A DNA stretch of 64,000 nt from positions 63,883 through 127,882 of the forward strand of contig JH599955.1 in NCBI GenBank assembly GCA_000245075.1. The letters are read 5' to 3'. Shown one piece after another: positions 35,751 through 44,953 of this stretch. Positions within the stretch are counted from its first letter, which is position 1. Each line of letters begins with the position of its first letter. The notes beneath the pieces were generated by a model. It had not been told where the DNA came from. It saw only the letters and a program-made list of their open reading frames with translations, and ran no database searches. The stretch comes from Acetobacteraceae bacterium AT-5844 (GTDB lineage: Bacteria; Pseudomonadota; Alphaproteobacteria; Acetobacterales; Acetobacteraceae). The position numbers and the translations under genes are program-made.

Positions 35751-38700
35751 TCACGGCGCCGCCTGAACGAGGTCCGGTCCGGGCTGCTCGAAGGCATAGC
35801 GCAGCCGGATCATGCCCATGGTCTGATCCCAGTCGCCCGCCCGCTCATAGCTGGCACCTGCACTGATCCGCAGCTGTGGCGTGATCGGATACTCGATCTC
35901 GACCCGTGCGTTGCCCGCGAGCCCGCTGTTCCGCCCACCCTTGTTCATCGTGTTCAGGCTCGGGTCGGCAGCTGCCACCGAAACCAGCTGGCTTTGCAGG
36001 GCAGCATCGTTCGGGAAGACGGGAGTGTCATTCTCGCGATAGGTCTGCCAGCCGAGGCCACCGGCGAGCCGCAGTTGGAAGTCACCAAACCGCTTGCGCC
36101 AATCGGCCAACGCCAAGGCGGAGAAATAGGATTGCGGGCTGAAGTAACCGCCATGCCCCAGCGTGAAGCCGCTGAGATCACGGTCATAAGAGGCGTAGCG
36201 CAGATCCACGCCCAGGCGGAGTTCCTCATCGCGCCGCCGCAGCGCCGCCCAGGACACGCCGCCGCCAGCATCGAAGCGTGTGTTGCCAGCAACGTTTCGG
36301 CCATCCACCGACGCATAGCCACCGCCGCCATACAGCACCACATTGCCGATCTGGTATTCGAGCTGTGCCCGGCCCCCTGTCTGCACGACGCCGCCCCAGG
36401 TGGTACCGGTGCGGCTGTCCCGCAGCCCGGCATGGGCAAGAATGCTATCCGTCACGGCGCGGCGCTCAGCCGTAAGGCGCAGGCGGAGATTATCAGTCAG
36501 CCGTGGGGCATACTCGACCCCGCCGACCACATTGGCCACGCGGAAGCCCAGCGGAGTGGAGCCGATATCGGCACGGACATCGCCATAGGCATAGCCAACG
36601 TTCAGCGCCACGCCTGTTGCAGAGCTGGACGGACGGGCCGGCCTCGCTGTGCCGCTCCCGGCAAGGGGATTCGAGCCGAAGCTGCGTTGACGGTAAATAT
36701 CGTTTCCAAGAGACCCACTGTTCAGCACATAGGTTTCGGCCCGGGCCGTGACGCGCCCACCCGCGCCCGGAAGCGGTGCAGAGAATTCAACCGGGGCCGT
36801 CACCTCTGACAGCCGGCTCAGGCCCGGCTGCCCGGTGCGATAACGATAGCCACCGCCCGCCTGGATCCATGTCTCGGTTTCCCTGCGGACCTCCCCCAAC
36901 TCGCGGGCGACCTGCGCAGCCACAGGATCGTTGATCTCGCTGCCGCTGGCCGAGGCACCGTTGCGCCCGCGCAGGCTTGCTGCCAGCAGAGCCGCATCGC
37001 TGGTGCTGCTACCGGTACCTGCCGCCTGCAACTGCGTGTAGCGGCGCACCCCCGCGCTTTCCAGGGAGCGCAAGGCGCGGTGGCTGTCTCCACGGGCCCG
37101 TGCCATACGGGCGTCCATGAGCATGATCTGGGGGTCAGCCGGATACCGGCTGCGGCCTTCCTGCAAGAGCTCCTCGGCGCGGTTCCAGTCACGGCGCGCA
37201 AGGGCTGCATCAGCCGCCACGGTCAGCGCTTCCTGATTGCCGGGCCGGCGCTCCAGCACTGCCTCCGCGATCCGCTGAGCGTCAGCGGCGCGCCCGCTGG
37301 CCAGGTAAACGCGGGCAAGGGCAAGATTCAGCGGGACGTTATCCGGCAGATCTTCCAGCGCCGGCTGCAGCCGGGCAAAGGCTGCATCCTGATGGCCCTC
37401 CGCGCTCAGCTGGCCGGAATCGACGATAGCCGCGCTCGCATTCACCACTGCGAGCTGACGCTGTTGCTCAGGGCTGAGCTGGCCACTGGAGCGTAGCGAA
37501 TTGGCGATCGCATCAGCGTCCTCGGGCCGCCGGGCACTTACCAGGGCCTCCGCCAAGCGAATCTGCGCATCAACTGAAGACCGTGGGTTGGCGGCCAGAG
37601 CTCTGCGCGCGGCCTCACCCGCTGCCTCCCTGTCTCCCAACCGGCCGAAGGCCCGCACGACGCCGGCCCCCAGGGCCCCGGACGGATCAGGCCGGGCGGC
37701 GAGGCTCAACAGATCCTGGCGCGCGGAGGAGGCTGGCTGTTTACGCGCTTGCTCCTCGAGCCGCGAGATATCCTGCAACTGCCGCGCATCATTCATGAGC
37801 CGCGTCATGTCAGGGGTACGGACGCGGTTGGGAACGGCTTCCAGCCGCGCCAGCGCCACACCGTATTGCTCCTGGTCCGTGGCGAGCAAGGCAGAGGCGT
37901 ACAGCGCATCCGGCGTGCCGATAGCCGCCAGCTGCCGCTCTTCCAGCTCGGCGTCAGCGTCCTGGCCCTCATCACGGAGCTGGCGGATCATGTCCAGCCG
38001 GATCCAGGGATTTTCCGGATCCACCGTCCGCGCCTGCCGCAGCAGGTCCATGGCCTGCGCCGGGTCGTCCGCTCGGGAAGCCTGGTCACGCAGATAATAG
38101 GCATGCCGGGCGGAGGAACCCGGCGGCGTGCGGAAGCCAGCCTCCTGCTGAAGGGCGTCCGCCTCGGCGAAGCGGTTCTGGCGTTGCAGGACTTCGTAGA
38201 GGCCCCCCAGCGCCTCCGGCAAGCCCGGCCGCCGGGCCAGTGCGGACCGGAAACGCACCTCGGCCGTCGTCAGATCGTTCCGGCGCAGAGCGACCTGGCC
38301 AAGAATGACATCGGCCTGGATGCGCTCATTGGCATTGCCATTGGCGGCACGGCGCGCATAGCGATCGGCCTGCGCCAGATCGCCACGGAGCAGCGCGCGG
38401 CGCGCTTGCACGGAGGGAACAACGACCGGAGCGCGCCGGATGGCGACCGCGTCCAGGCCCGCAAACATCCTGGTGAATTCGTCAGTACGGTCCGGCGCGG
38501 CAGCGATCGCGCGGTCCCGCAGCTGGCGGGCCTCGGCCTTGCGCCCCTGGCGCATGCGCAGGATACCCAGCCCCGCAAGCGCCGAGGCATCCTGGGCGTT
38601 CTTCTCGATAGCCGTCGTGAAAGCGCGCTCGGCCTCGTCATTCTGATTCTGCTGCATCGCCTCGAAGCCGGCCATGCGGGCCTGGCTGGCTTCATCCGGC

Positions 38701-39650
38701 ATGGCGCCGCGCACTTCCTGCAGCTTGGCCTCAATCTGAGGATCGGAAGGATTACTCTTTAAATAGGTCTCCAGCGCCGCCAGCGTTTCACCGTTGGCGC
38801 CGCTCCACAGCAGCGCCTGGCGCCACGCCATACGGGCGGCAGGCGCTACCGCCGGGTTCCTGGACAGGCTGACCAGGCTTTCGATACCGGTAAAGCGTGT
38901 GGTTTCACGATAGGTCTGGATCTGCGCGAGGGTCAGTTCCAGCCTCGTATCGGCCGGCGAACGCTCGATTGCACGCTCCAGGGCGGCGATCGCCTCGCGG
39001 AAGCCGCTGAGCGATGTGGATGCGAGGGCAGCATAAAATTCCGGAATGATATTGTCCGGAATATCGCTCTCCTTGGGAAACAGCGTGCGATAGCGCGCTA
39101 CCGCGTCTGTCGTCCGGCCAGATTGGGCAAGAGTGCGGGCCTCCTCCAGCAGCGCGCGGTCGGAATCGCTGAAACTCCGCTGGCGTTCGATGCGGGCGAT
39201 GTGCGGATCGCTGGGCGCGATACGGCGGAGGGTGGCGAGATAACCCTCCGCCTCCTGTTGCCGCCCTAACTGGCCGGCTACTTCGGCGGCAACGGCCAGT
39301 AGTTCCGGATTGTGCGGCCGAACGGCGAGCAGGCGCTCGATAGCAGGCATGGCCATTTCCGGCCGGTTCTGCGCGCGCCAGTACTCGATCTGTTCGCTCA
39401 GAGCAGCAATAGCCGGATCCTGCTGGGCGGATGTTCCCGGCCCTGGCACCGGCGCGGCAGTGGCGGAAGATTCAGAAGCGGAAGAGGCAGCAGAGGGAGA
39501 GGCAGTCTGCGCTACCGCAGCTCCACCCGCCAGCAGGGCCCCAAAAAAAATGCCCGCCAGGGAAGCGTGCCGAGCTGCGCCCTCAACGGCGAGGCTGCGT
39601 TCCTCAGAAACCTCTAGCGGAACGTGGTGCCGTTGAAAGTTTTTTTCCAT
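35751..39650 (-). CDS. BcsC-like cellulose/exopolysaccharide export protein
   Basis: A 1299-residue protein. A signal peptide (HASLAGIFFGALLAGGAAVA) precedes a long alpha-helical tetratricopeptide region, roughly residues 60-900, with repeats such as ALAGLGILRMRQGRKAEARQ. A C-terminal BcsC-type beta barrel then begins near WIQAGGGYRYRTGQPGLSRL and ends in alternating strands. BcsC threads cellulose through the periplasm and outer membrane. Length matches BcsC (about 1,150-1,330). No BcsA, BcsB, BcsZ or BcsD is in the window, so the polymer is uncertain. It heads the minus-strand group BcsC-AlgF-GDSL. The Shine-Dalgarno is weak. Confidence 0.88.
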   Translation of the reverse strand: MEKNFQRHHVPLEVSEERSLAVEGAARHASLAGIFFGALLAGGAAVAQTASPSAASSASESSATAAPVPGPGTSAQQDPAIAALSEQIEYWRAQNRPEMAMPAIERLLAVRPHNPELLAVAAEVAGQLGRQQEAEGYLATLRRIAPSDPHIARIERQRSFSDSDRALLEEARTLAQSGRTTDAVARYRTLFPKESDIPDNIIPEFYAALASTSLSGFREAIAALERAIERSPADTRLELTLAQIQTYRETTRFTGIESLVSLSRNPAVAPAARMAWRQALLWSGANGETLAALETYLKSNPSDPQIEAKLQEVRGAMPDEASQARMAGFEAMQQNQNDEAERAFTTAIEKNAQDASALAGLGILRMRQGRKAEARQLRDRAIAAAPDRTDEFTRMFAGLDAVAIRRAPVVVPSVQARRALLRGDLAQADRYARRAANGNANERIQADVILGQVALRRNDLTTAEVRFRSALARRPGLPEALGGLYEVLQRQNRFAEADALQQEAGFRTPPGSSARHAYYLRDQASRADDPAQAMDLLRQARTVDPENPWIRLDMIRQLRDEGQDADAELEERQLAAIGTPDALYASALLATDQEQYGVALARLEAVPNRVRTPDMTRLMNDARQLQDISRLEEQARKQPASSARQDLLSLAARPDPSGALGAGVVRAFGRLGDREAAGEAARRALAANPRSSVDAQIRLAEALVSARRPEDADAIANSLRSSGQLSPEQQRQLAVVNASAAIVDSGQLSAEGHQDAAFARLQPALEDLPDNVPLNLALARVYLASGRAADAQRIAEAVLERRPGNQEALTVAADAALARRDWNRAEELLQEGRSRYPADPQIMLMDARMARARGDSHRALRSLESAGVRRYTQLQAAGTGSSTSDAALLAASLRGRNGASASGSEINDPVAAQVARELGEVRRETETWIQAGGGYRYRTGQPGLSRLSEVTAPVEFSAPLPGAGGRVTARAETYVLNSGSLGNDIYRQRSFGSNPLAGSGTARPARPSSSATGVALNVGYAYGDVRADIGSTPLGFRVANVVGGVEYAPRLTDNLRLRLTAERRAVTDSILAHAGLRDSRTGTTWGGVVQTGGRAQLEYQIGNVVLYGGGGYASVDGRNVAGNTRFDAGGGVSWAALRRRDEELRLGVDLRYASYDRDLSGFTLGHGGYFSPQSYFSALALADWRKRFGDFQLRLAGGLGWQTYRENDTPVFPNDAALQSQLVSVAAADPSLNTMNKGGRNSGLAGNARVEIEYPITPQLRISAGASYERAGDWDQTMGMIRLRYAFEQPGPDLVQAAP

Positions 39651-40106
39651 CCGCGCGACTCGCCACCCGCTGTTGAACGCGACCTGTCATCCCTTAACCG
39701 AAACCACAAGCGCAATCGCCGTACAGGCCCGATCCAGGCCGTCGCAATTTATCAACGATCGCATCATTTTGGAAAGCCCAACTTAGCATAAAGTAAAGTT
39801 TTTACCGTGAACGCCGCGAGGCGCCCGCCTTTTTCGATCTGAAACCCCGTTTTCGGGACAAAATCGGAGAAGTGAGCACCTCCGGGCTGGCCCGGTAGCA
39901 TCCACCCACGTTTCACAACCTTGTTGCGTTAAGGTAATAGCAACTTTTGGTTGTATCTAGGTCTCAGGTCAGGCGTGGCGGCTTCTTGTGTCCCACAACA
40001 GAAGAAGGGAGCCGGTTTCTAGCCCGCAGAAGCTTGCCTCGTGGCATTCACGAATGGCTGCGGTCATGGCACGGTCGCCATCCGATTCTGAATAGCGGGG
40101 TCAGCC
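39651..40106. other. AT-richer intergenic region upstream of the BcsC-like gene
   Basis: This 456-base gap has no believable ORF. It is clearly richer in A/T than its surroundings around 39740-39860 and 39900-39960. On the minus strand several loose sigma-70-like pairs occur, for example TTCCAA then TAAATT 17 bases later near 39770-39740, but none stands out. A small CCCG-TTTT-CGGG hairpin lies near 39847. An imperfect inverted repeat, CTTCTTGTG with CACAA-CA-GAAG, lies at about 39983-40006 before the hydrolase gene. It probably holds the divergent promoters of both neighbours. Confidence 0.5.
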
Positions 40107-40967
40107 GTGCGAGCAAGCATTCGTGGTACCGAAATCTATTTCGACGTGGAGGGCCTGGGCCTGGTACCGGACGGGCCGCGAATGCGGGAACGACCCGCTG
40201 CCTTCATCCTCCACGGCGGCCCGGGCGGCGACCATAGCGGCTTCAAGCCCAGCTTCTCTCCGCTGTCCGAGCGGATGCAGCTCGTCTACATCGACCACCG
40301 CGGCCAGGGCCGCTCCGCGAAAGGGGATGAGGAAAAGTATAACCTCGACGAGAATGTTGAGGACCTTGAGGCGCTGCGCAAATATCTCGGTCTGGACCGG
40401 ATCGTCTCTATCGGCACCAGCTATGGTGGCATGGTCGCGATGGCGCATGCCGCACGCTACCCGTCCTCTGTCTCCCACCTGGTCTGCGTCGTCACCGCCG
40501 CGCATTCCGGCTTTATGGCCCGAGCTCAGGAAATCGTGCAGGAACGGGGAACACCGGAGCAGCAGCAGGTCTGCCAGTTGCTCTGGGACGGCGCTCTCGA
40601 TACGGTTGAGAAGGTCCAGCATTATTACGACGTCATGGGGCCGCTCTATTCCACGACCTACGATGCCGCGGCGAGCAGGAACGGCAGGTTGCGGACACTG
40701 CACGAGCCGATTGCTCTCAACCGCGCATTCCGCCCGGGCGGTTTTCTCCACGACTATGACCTGCGCCCGGAGCTGCCTCGAATCACGGCTAAAACCCTCG
40801 TACTCGGTGGCCGGCACGACTGGATCTGCGCGCCCGAGTTCTCCGAGGAAATCCATCGCCTGATCCCCGGTTCCGACCTGCGCATTTTTGAGCACAGCAG
40901 TCACTCCATCCGCGCCGACGAGCCGGAAGCCATGATGGACGCCATCAAAGGCTTCATCGTCTACTGA
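40107..40967 (+). CDS. Alpha/beta hydrolase, proline-iminopeptidase-like
   Basis: A 286-residue alpha/beta hydrolase. The oxyanion motif is FILHGGPGGDHSGFKPSF, followed by YIDHRGQGRSAKG. The nucleophile elbow is GTSYGG, the acid is in VLGGRHDWICAPEFS and the histidine is in HSSHSIRADEP. The HGGPG pattern is typical of proline iminopeptidases (S33) and tricorn-interacting factor F1, but close relatives hydrolyse other amides or esters. No signal peptide is seen. The start is a GTG at 40107 with GGGG upstream. An MFS transporter follows 92 bases later on the same strand and may carry the substrate or product. Confidence 0.85.
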   Translation: MRASIRGTEIYFDVEGLGLVPDGPRMRERPAAFILHGGPGGDHSGFKPSFSPLSERMQLVYIDHRGQGRSAKGDEEKYNLDENVEDLEALRKYLGLDRIVSIGTSYGGMVAMAHAARYPSSVSHLVCVVTAAHSGFMARAQEIVQERGTPEQQQVCQLLWDGALDTVEKVQHYYDVMGPLYSTTYDAAASRNGRLRTLHEPIALNRAFRPGGFLHDYDLRPELPRITAKTLVLGGRHDWICAPEFSEEIHRLIPGSDLRIFEHSSHSIRADEPEAMMDAIKGFIVY

Positions 40968-41059
40968 CGGCAATCGGGTTCGGGCCGCGCTCACTGGGGG
41001 CGGCCCCCCTGGCGGTAGCGCGGTGCGCCACGGGGTGAGCTGAGGCGAGGAACGCAACG

Positions 41060-42256
41060 GTGCAGAGCAAGGCGGTCAACGTCGCCATCATTATCGCCGC
41101 GCAGATTCTGGCTCTCGCGCTCTGGTTCTCCGGCACAGCCGCGGGGCCCGGAATGGCGCGAGAGGCCCCAACCGTCACAGCCAGCTTTCAAGCCATGTTG
41201 ACCGGCGCCGTACAGGCTGGCTTCGTCCTTGGGACACTGATCTGCGCCATTTTGAGTCTGCCTGATCGTTTCGATCCAAGGCGCCTCTTCGCGGCCTCAG
41301 CCATTATTGGCGCGCTGGCCAACGCCACCATTCTCTTCCTGCCGCCCGGCGAGTCCGCCATGCTCGTGGCCCGGCTGATAACGGGCATGTGCCTCGCTGG
41401 CGTGTACCCTGTCGGGATGAAGCTCGCCATCGGCTGGGCCGACCGAGGCGATGCCGGCCTGTTGGTAGGCCTGCTTGTCGCCGGCCTTACGCTGGGCTCC
41501 GCCTCCCCTCACCTGGTCAACAGCTTCGGCGCAATACCATGGCGGGTGGCCCTGGCCACGGCGTCAGGCGGCGCAGTTTTCGCGGCCGTACTGATCACCC
41601 TCGTCCAGCTTGGCCCACGCCACGGCCGCGCGGCCCGTTTCCGGCCCGGCGCTGCCTTGGAACTATGCCGCCGCAGGGGCCTGCGGCTTGTGACGACCGG
41701 CTATCTTGGCCACATGTGGGAACTCTATGCCATGTGGGCCTGGGTCGGCGCCTATCTGCAGGCGAGCTTCGCCGCGTGGCGCGGTGGCGAGGCTGCGCCT
41801 GCTCCATTCCTGACCTTTCTCATCATTGCAGCGGGCGCGATTGGCAGCGTTGCGGCGGGTTTCCTGGCCGACCGTTTCGGCAGAGTGCCGGTCACGGTCA
41901 CCGCCATGCTCATCTCGGGCACATGCTGTTTGTTGGCAGGCGTCGCCTTCGGGCTTCACCCTGCCTGGACGGTTCTGTTGTGCTTGGTCTGGGGCGTGGC
42001 AGTGGTGGCCGACTCCGCCCAGTTCTCGGCCAGCGCCGCCGAACTGTCAGAGCCTGCGCTGGTTGGTACGGTCCTGACGATGCAGACCTGCCTGGGCTTC
42101 GCGCTGACAATCGTCACGATTCAGCTCATGCCGTTTCTCGTCGCCTGGCTTGGCTGGGGCGGGTCTTTCGCGGTCCTGGCGGCCGGGCCACTGCTCGGCG
42201 CCTGGGCCATGCTCCGCCTGGGACCGCAGGCGGGCGTAACGCCGGCCCGTAGCTGA
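41060..42256 (+). CDS. MFS transporter
   Basis: A 398-residue protein with about twelve helices. Helix 1 is AIIIAAQILALALWFSGTAA and a Gly-rich helix with PVGMKLAIGWADRGDAGLLV occupies the motif B/C region. ADRFGRVPVTVTAMLISGTC in the second half matches the MFS inter-repeat loop. The nitrate/cyanate-type transporters look closest, but no substrate can be assigned. It starts at a GTG at 41060 with GAGGCGAGG upstream and follows the hydrolase gene. It ends 6 bases before the convergent lipoprotein stop. Confidence 0.83.
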   Translation: MQSKAVNVAIIIAAQILALALWFSGTAAGPGMAREAPTVTASFQAMLTGAVQAGFVLGTLICAILSLPDRFDPRRLFAASAIIGALANATILFLPPGESAMLVARLITGMCLAGVYPVGMKLAIGWADRGDAGLLVGLLVAGLTLGSASPHLVNSFGAIPWRVALATASGGAVFAAVLITLVQLGPRHGRAARFRPGAALELCRRRGLRLVTTGYLGHMWELYAMWAWVGAYLQASFAAWRGGEAAPAPFLTFLIIAAGAIGSVAAGFLADRFGRVPVTVTAMLISGTCCLLAGVAFGLHPAWTVLLCLVWGVAVVADSAQFSASAAELSEPALVGTVLTMQTCLGFALTIVTIQLMPFLVAWLGWGGSFAVLAAGPLLGAWAMLRLGPQAGVTPARS

Positions 42257-42262
42257 CAGCAG

Positions 42263-43201
42263 TTACGACAAGCCTTGGCCGGCTGCCATTTCGAGACCAG
42301 CCTCCACTGCCGCCTGCGCCTGCGCGACGCTTTCCACGAAGTTGTCGCGACGGGCGATGTAGCTTGCGGCCAGGGACCTGACATCGCCGGATACGCCAGC
42401 TGGGGTGACGCGGGGGGTGCCGAGCGCGCGGCGGCTGGGAAAGGCATCGACTGCAACGTAGCCCTGTTGGCCAGCGGCGGTTTCGACCAGGGCAAATCCA
42501 TTTGACGAAGCGCGTGCACGCACGGCCTGGCGTGCTTCCACGCCCCCGATTTCAGGCGAGGCGGCATCCGGCCGCAAGCGTAGCGGCGTGGCCCGGTTCA
42601 CCCGCACCTCACGGAACGGCACGTTGCGCGCGGCAAGGGCCGCCTTCGTCGCGCCCGGCGCCACGCCTTCCACCGCTGCATCAAACTCCGCGCCGCGCTT
42701 GCTCACATTCTCCCGCACGCTCTGTGCCATAGCCACTTCACGCTGCGTGCGGTCGCGTAGCCTCACCATCTGCGCGTCGCCACCTGCGGCATCCAGGCTT
42801 CCATTGGCAACCACGGCGCGAATGGCGAGGACCTGCCGGACACGGCAGTCCATCAGCAGGTCAAAAGCCAACTGCGCCCGATCCAGCTCGAGATTTTCCC
42901 GTTCCAAATCCGCGGCGAGAGAGGCGCGAAGGCTTGTCCGATTTGGATTCTCCTGCCGCAGTGCCTGCAAGTAACCGCCAGCTGTACCAGTGGCTGCCGC
43001 GCCGCCCGGGTTCTGTGGTGCTTCGCCTTCCCCCGGCGCGATGTTCTCAGCAAAAAAAGAGGCCGTATTATTAAGGGCCAACCGTTGCGCGCGGCAGGCA
43101 TCGGCATCCGCAACGAAGTCGCCTTCACCCGGAGCGACACAACCGCCAAGGAGGCCGAACAAGAAAAGAACGGCCGTGATGCGCCGCGCACTAACAGACA
43201 T
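42263..43201 (-). CDS. Lipoprotein with SH3-like domain, function unknown
   Basis: A 312-residue protein with a lipobox FGLLGGC (Cys21). A helical, charged middle (about 75-190, with LRASLAADLERENLELDRAQ) may be a coiled coil. A C-terminal SH3_3-like segment runs from VRVNRATPLRLRPDAASPEI to GQQGYVAVDAFPSR. Bacterial SH3 domains often bind peptidoglycan peptides, suggesting an envelope-anchoring role. No family name is recognised. The start at 43201 is preferred over a longer frame because it begins the lipoprotein signal. It lies downstream of thiM on the same strand. Confidence 0.75.
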   Translation of the reverse strand: MSVSARRITAVLFLFGLLGGCVAPGEGDFVADADACRAQRLALNNTASFFAENIAPGEGEAPQNPGGAAATGTAGGYLQALRQENPNRTSLRASLAADLERENLELDRAQLAFDLLMDCRVRQVLAIRAVVANGSLDAAGGDAQMVRLRDRTQREVAMAQSVRENVSKRGAEFDAAVEGVAPGATKAALAARNVPFREVRVNRATPLRLRPDAASPEIGGVEARQAVRARASSNGFALVETAAGQQGYVAVDAFPSRRALGTPRVTPAGVSGDVRSLAASYIARRDNFVESVAQAQAAVEAGLEMAAGQGLS

Positions 43202-43306
43202 GAATGGAGTTCTCGGCACTTTCAGATCAGGGCAATTAGATACCAGTGGAGCGAAATGCCAAGATACTGACTTTCGCGCGCCCAGGATACGCATCAGTGA
43301 GACGGT

Positions 43307-44104
43307 TCAGGCCGGTGAAATCCGTGCGCGGCGGGCAAGCGTTTCGCCATCCAGCAGATAGAGGCGATCGAGCACCTGGATCTGGAAGCTGCCGGGCGCC
43401 GAAGCATGTTCCGCTGCTTGCTCGCCCACGACGCCAAGCACCGCAAGACCTGCTACCGCGGCGGACATCGCGTGGAGGCCTGCGCCCAGAAAGGCGCCGA
43501 TCAACGCCGTCGCGGTGCAGCCCATGCCCGTTACCCGTGTCAGCATGGGGTGGCCATTAGCAATGGCCAGGGTGTCCTTACCATCCGTCACATAGTCCAC
43601 CTCACCGGTCACGGCGACGGTCGCGCCGTGCGTGCGTGCCAATTGCCGGGCAGCTTGCAGTGCGGCGTCGGAGCGGTGGGCGCTATCGACGCCCTTCGAG
43701 CTTCCGGCCTCGCCGGCCAGGGCGAGAATTTCAGAGGCATTGCCCCGCACGACGTTGGGCCGCCGGCGCAACAAGCCCCGCGCGGCTTCCAGACGGTAAG
43801 GCGTCGCTCCCGCAGCCACAGGGTCCAAAATCCAAGGACGGCCGGCCGAAGCCGCTGCTTCCGCCGCGAGGTGCATGGCAGCCAGCTGCGGCGCCGTGAG
43901 CGTGCCGATATTCACCACGAGCGCCGCGGCCCGGGGCGCGAAATCGGCCACCTCCTGCTCCGCTTGCACCATCGCGGGTGACGCGCCGATAGCCAGCAGA
44001 GCATTGGCAGTAACATTGGCAACGACCTGGTTGGTGATGTTGTGCACCAGCGGCGCCTCTCGACGCAGGCGGGCCAGGGCGTCAATCAGATCGGGTTCGG
44101 ACAT
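43307..44104 (-). CDS. thiM: Hydroxyethylthiazole kinase
   Basis: A 265-residue ribokinase-fold enzyme with VHNITNQVVANVTANALLAI, PAMVQAEQEVADFA, the active-site run RVTGMGCTATALIGAFLGAG and PWILDPVAAGATPYR. It phosphorylates 4-methyl-5-hydroxyethylthiazole for thiamine salvage. The ATG is at 44104. The usual partners thiD and thiE are absent, and I do not see the conserved CTGAGA/CTGATC elements of a TPP riboswitch in the 71-base leader. It may simply be read from the upstream phosphopantetheinyl transferase gene. Confidence 0.93.
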   Translation of the reverse strand: MSEPDLIDALARLRREAPLVHNITNQVVANVTANALLAIGASPAMVQAEQEVADFAPRAAALVVNIGTLTAPQLAAMHLAAEAAASAGRPWILDPVAAGATPYRLEAARGLLRRRPNVVRGNASEILALAGEAGSSKGVDSAHRSDAALQAARQLARTHGATVAVTGEVDYVTDGKDTLAIANGHPMLTRVTGMGCTATALIGAFLGAGLHAMSAAVAGLAVLGVVGEQAAEHASAPGSFQIQVLDRLYLLDGETLARRARISPA

Positions 44105-44175
44105 GGGAAACGGGGCCTTGGCTCGAGCGAATGGGCGGGTGGAACGACCGGTAACAACGCCCTCACATAACCCGC

Positions 44176-44949
44176 TCAGCCAGCCGAGCCATAGCCCCCG
44201 GAAGCTGCGGGGAGGCCAGAGCTGGGATAAAGCCAGTGCATGCACCGCAGCGAGCGGGCTGGCGCCGCCAATGCCGCAGCCATACCCGGAATAGTCGGCA
44301 GGGCGAAAACGTGCCAGGGATACGGGGCTGATATTGAAGAACATATTCCCGGCTGGCTGACCTCCTCGGTCAACCCGCGCCACACCTCCAGCTTGCGAAG
44401 GTCGAGCGCCAAGCCCAGCCCCATGGCCTTTGCGAGAGCCTCCTTCCGGGTCCACAACGCATAAAACACATCATCGCGGCGGCCTTTATCCGTGCGCGCC
44501 AAAAGCTCCTGCTCAGTGGGTGTGCAGATAGTCGGCACGACATCGAAGGGAGCGGGCGCCGACATATCTTCCAGATCAATACCGACCGGCCCCTCCAGGG
44601 CCACCACAATGAGCGCATATCCTCCGCTGTGCGAAAGGTTGAAGTGTAGCTCCGGGGACGACACCAAGCCCGGCTTGCCCCACCGCCCCCGGGTGAAGGA
44701 CAGTTGTCGCGGCGGCATCTGGGTATACGTGGCCAGGATATGACGCAGGGCCACATGGGAACCGACATAGGCAGTCCGGAGATCCTCGCGTCGGAACGCG
44801 GCAGCCCTCGTCCGTTCTTCCTCTGAAAGCACTTCCCCCGCCGTGGCCTGGGTGCAAGGGGGACATAGCCATATGTGAACTTCCCCCTCCTGCAGGACGG
44901 GCGCAGCAGCAGGCTCGACCCAGCCATTTATCACCGGCTGAGTCGGCAT
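44176..44949 (-). CDS. 4'-phosphopantetheinyl transferase (Sfp-like)
   Basis: A 257-residue protein with the superfamily motifs GPVGIDLEDM (Mg2+ binding) and FYALWTRKEALAKAMG, plus the earlier LHFNLSHSGGYALIVVAL. Size and layout are those of Sfp-type enzymes, which attach phosphopantetheine from CoA to carrier proteins of PKS, NRPS or lysine synthesis. No carrier protein gene is within the window. The ATG at 44949 lies 4 bases before the upstream stop; a GTG at 44961 overlaps that stop. Translational coupling with the binding protein gene is likely. Confidence 0.9.
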   Translation of the reverse strand: MPTQPVINGWVEPAAAPVLQEGEVHIWLCPPCTQATAGEVLSEEERTRAAAFRREDLRTAYVGSHVALRHILATYTQMPPRQLSFTRGRWGKPGLVSSPELHFNLSHSGGYALIVVALEGPVGIDLEDMSAPAPFDVVPTICTPTEQELLARTDKGRRDDVFYALWTRKEALAKAMGLGLALDLRKLEVWRGLTEEVSQPGICSSISAPYPWHVFALPTIPGMAAALAAPARSLRCMHWLYPSSGLPAASGGYGSAG

Positions 44950-44953
44950 GACC

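Noticed and set aside
44105..44175. Possible TPP riboswitch before thiM
   Set aside because: The leader is only 71 bases and lacks the conserved CTGAGA and CTGATC-type elements.
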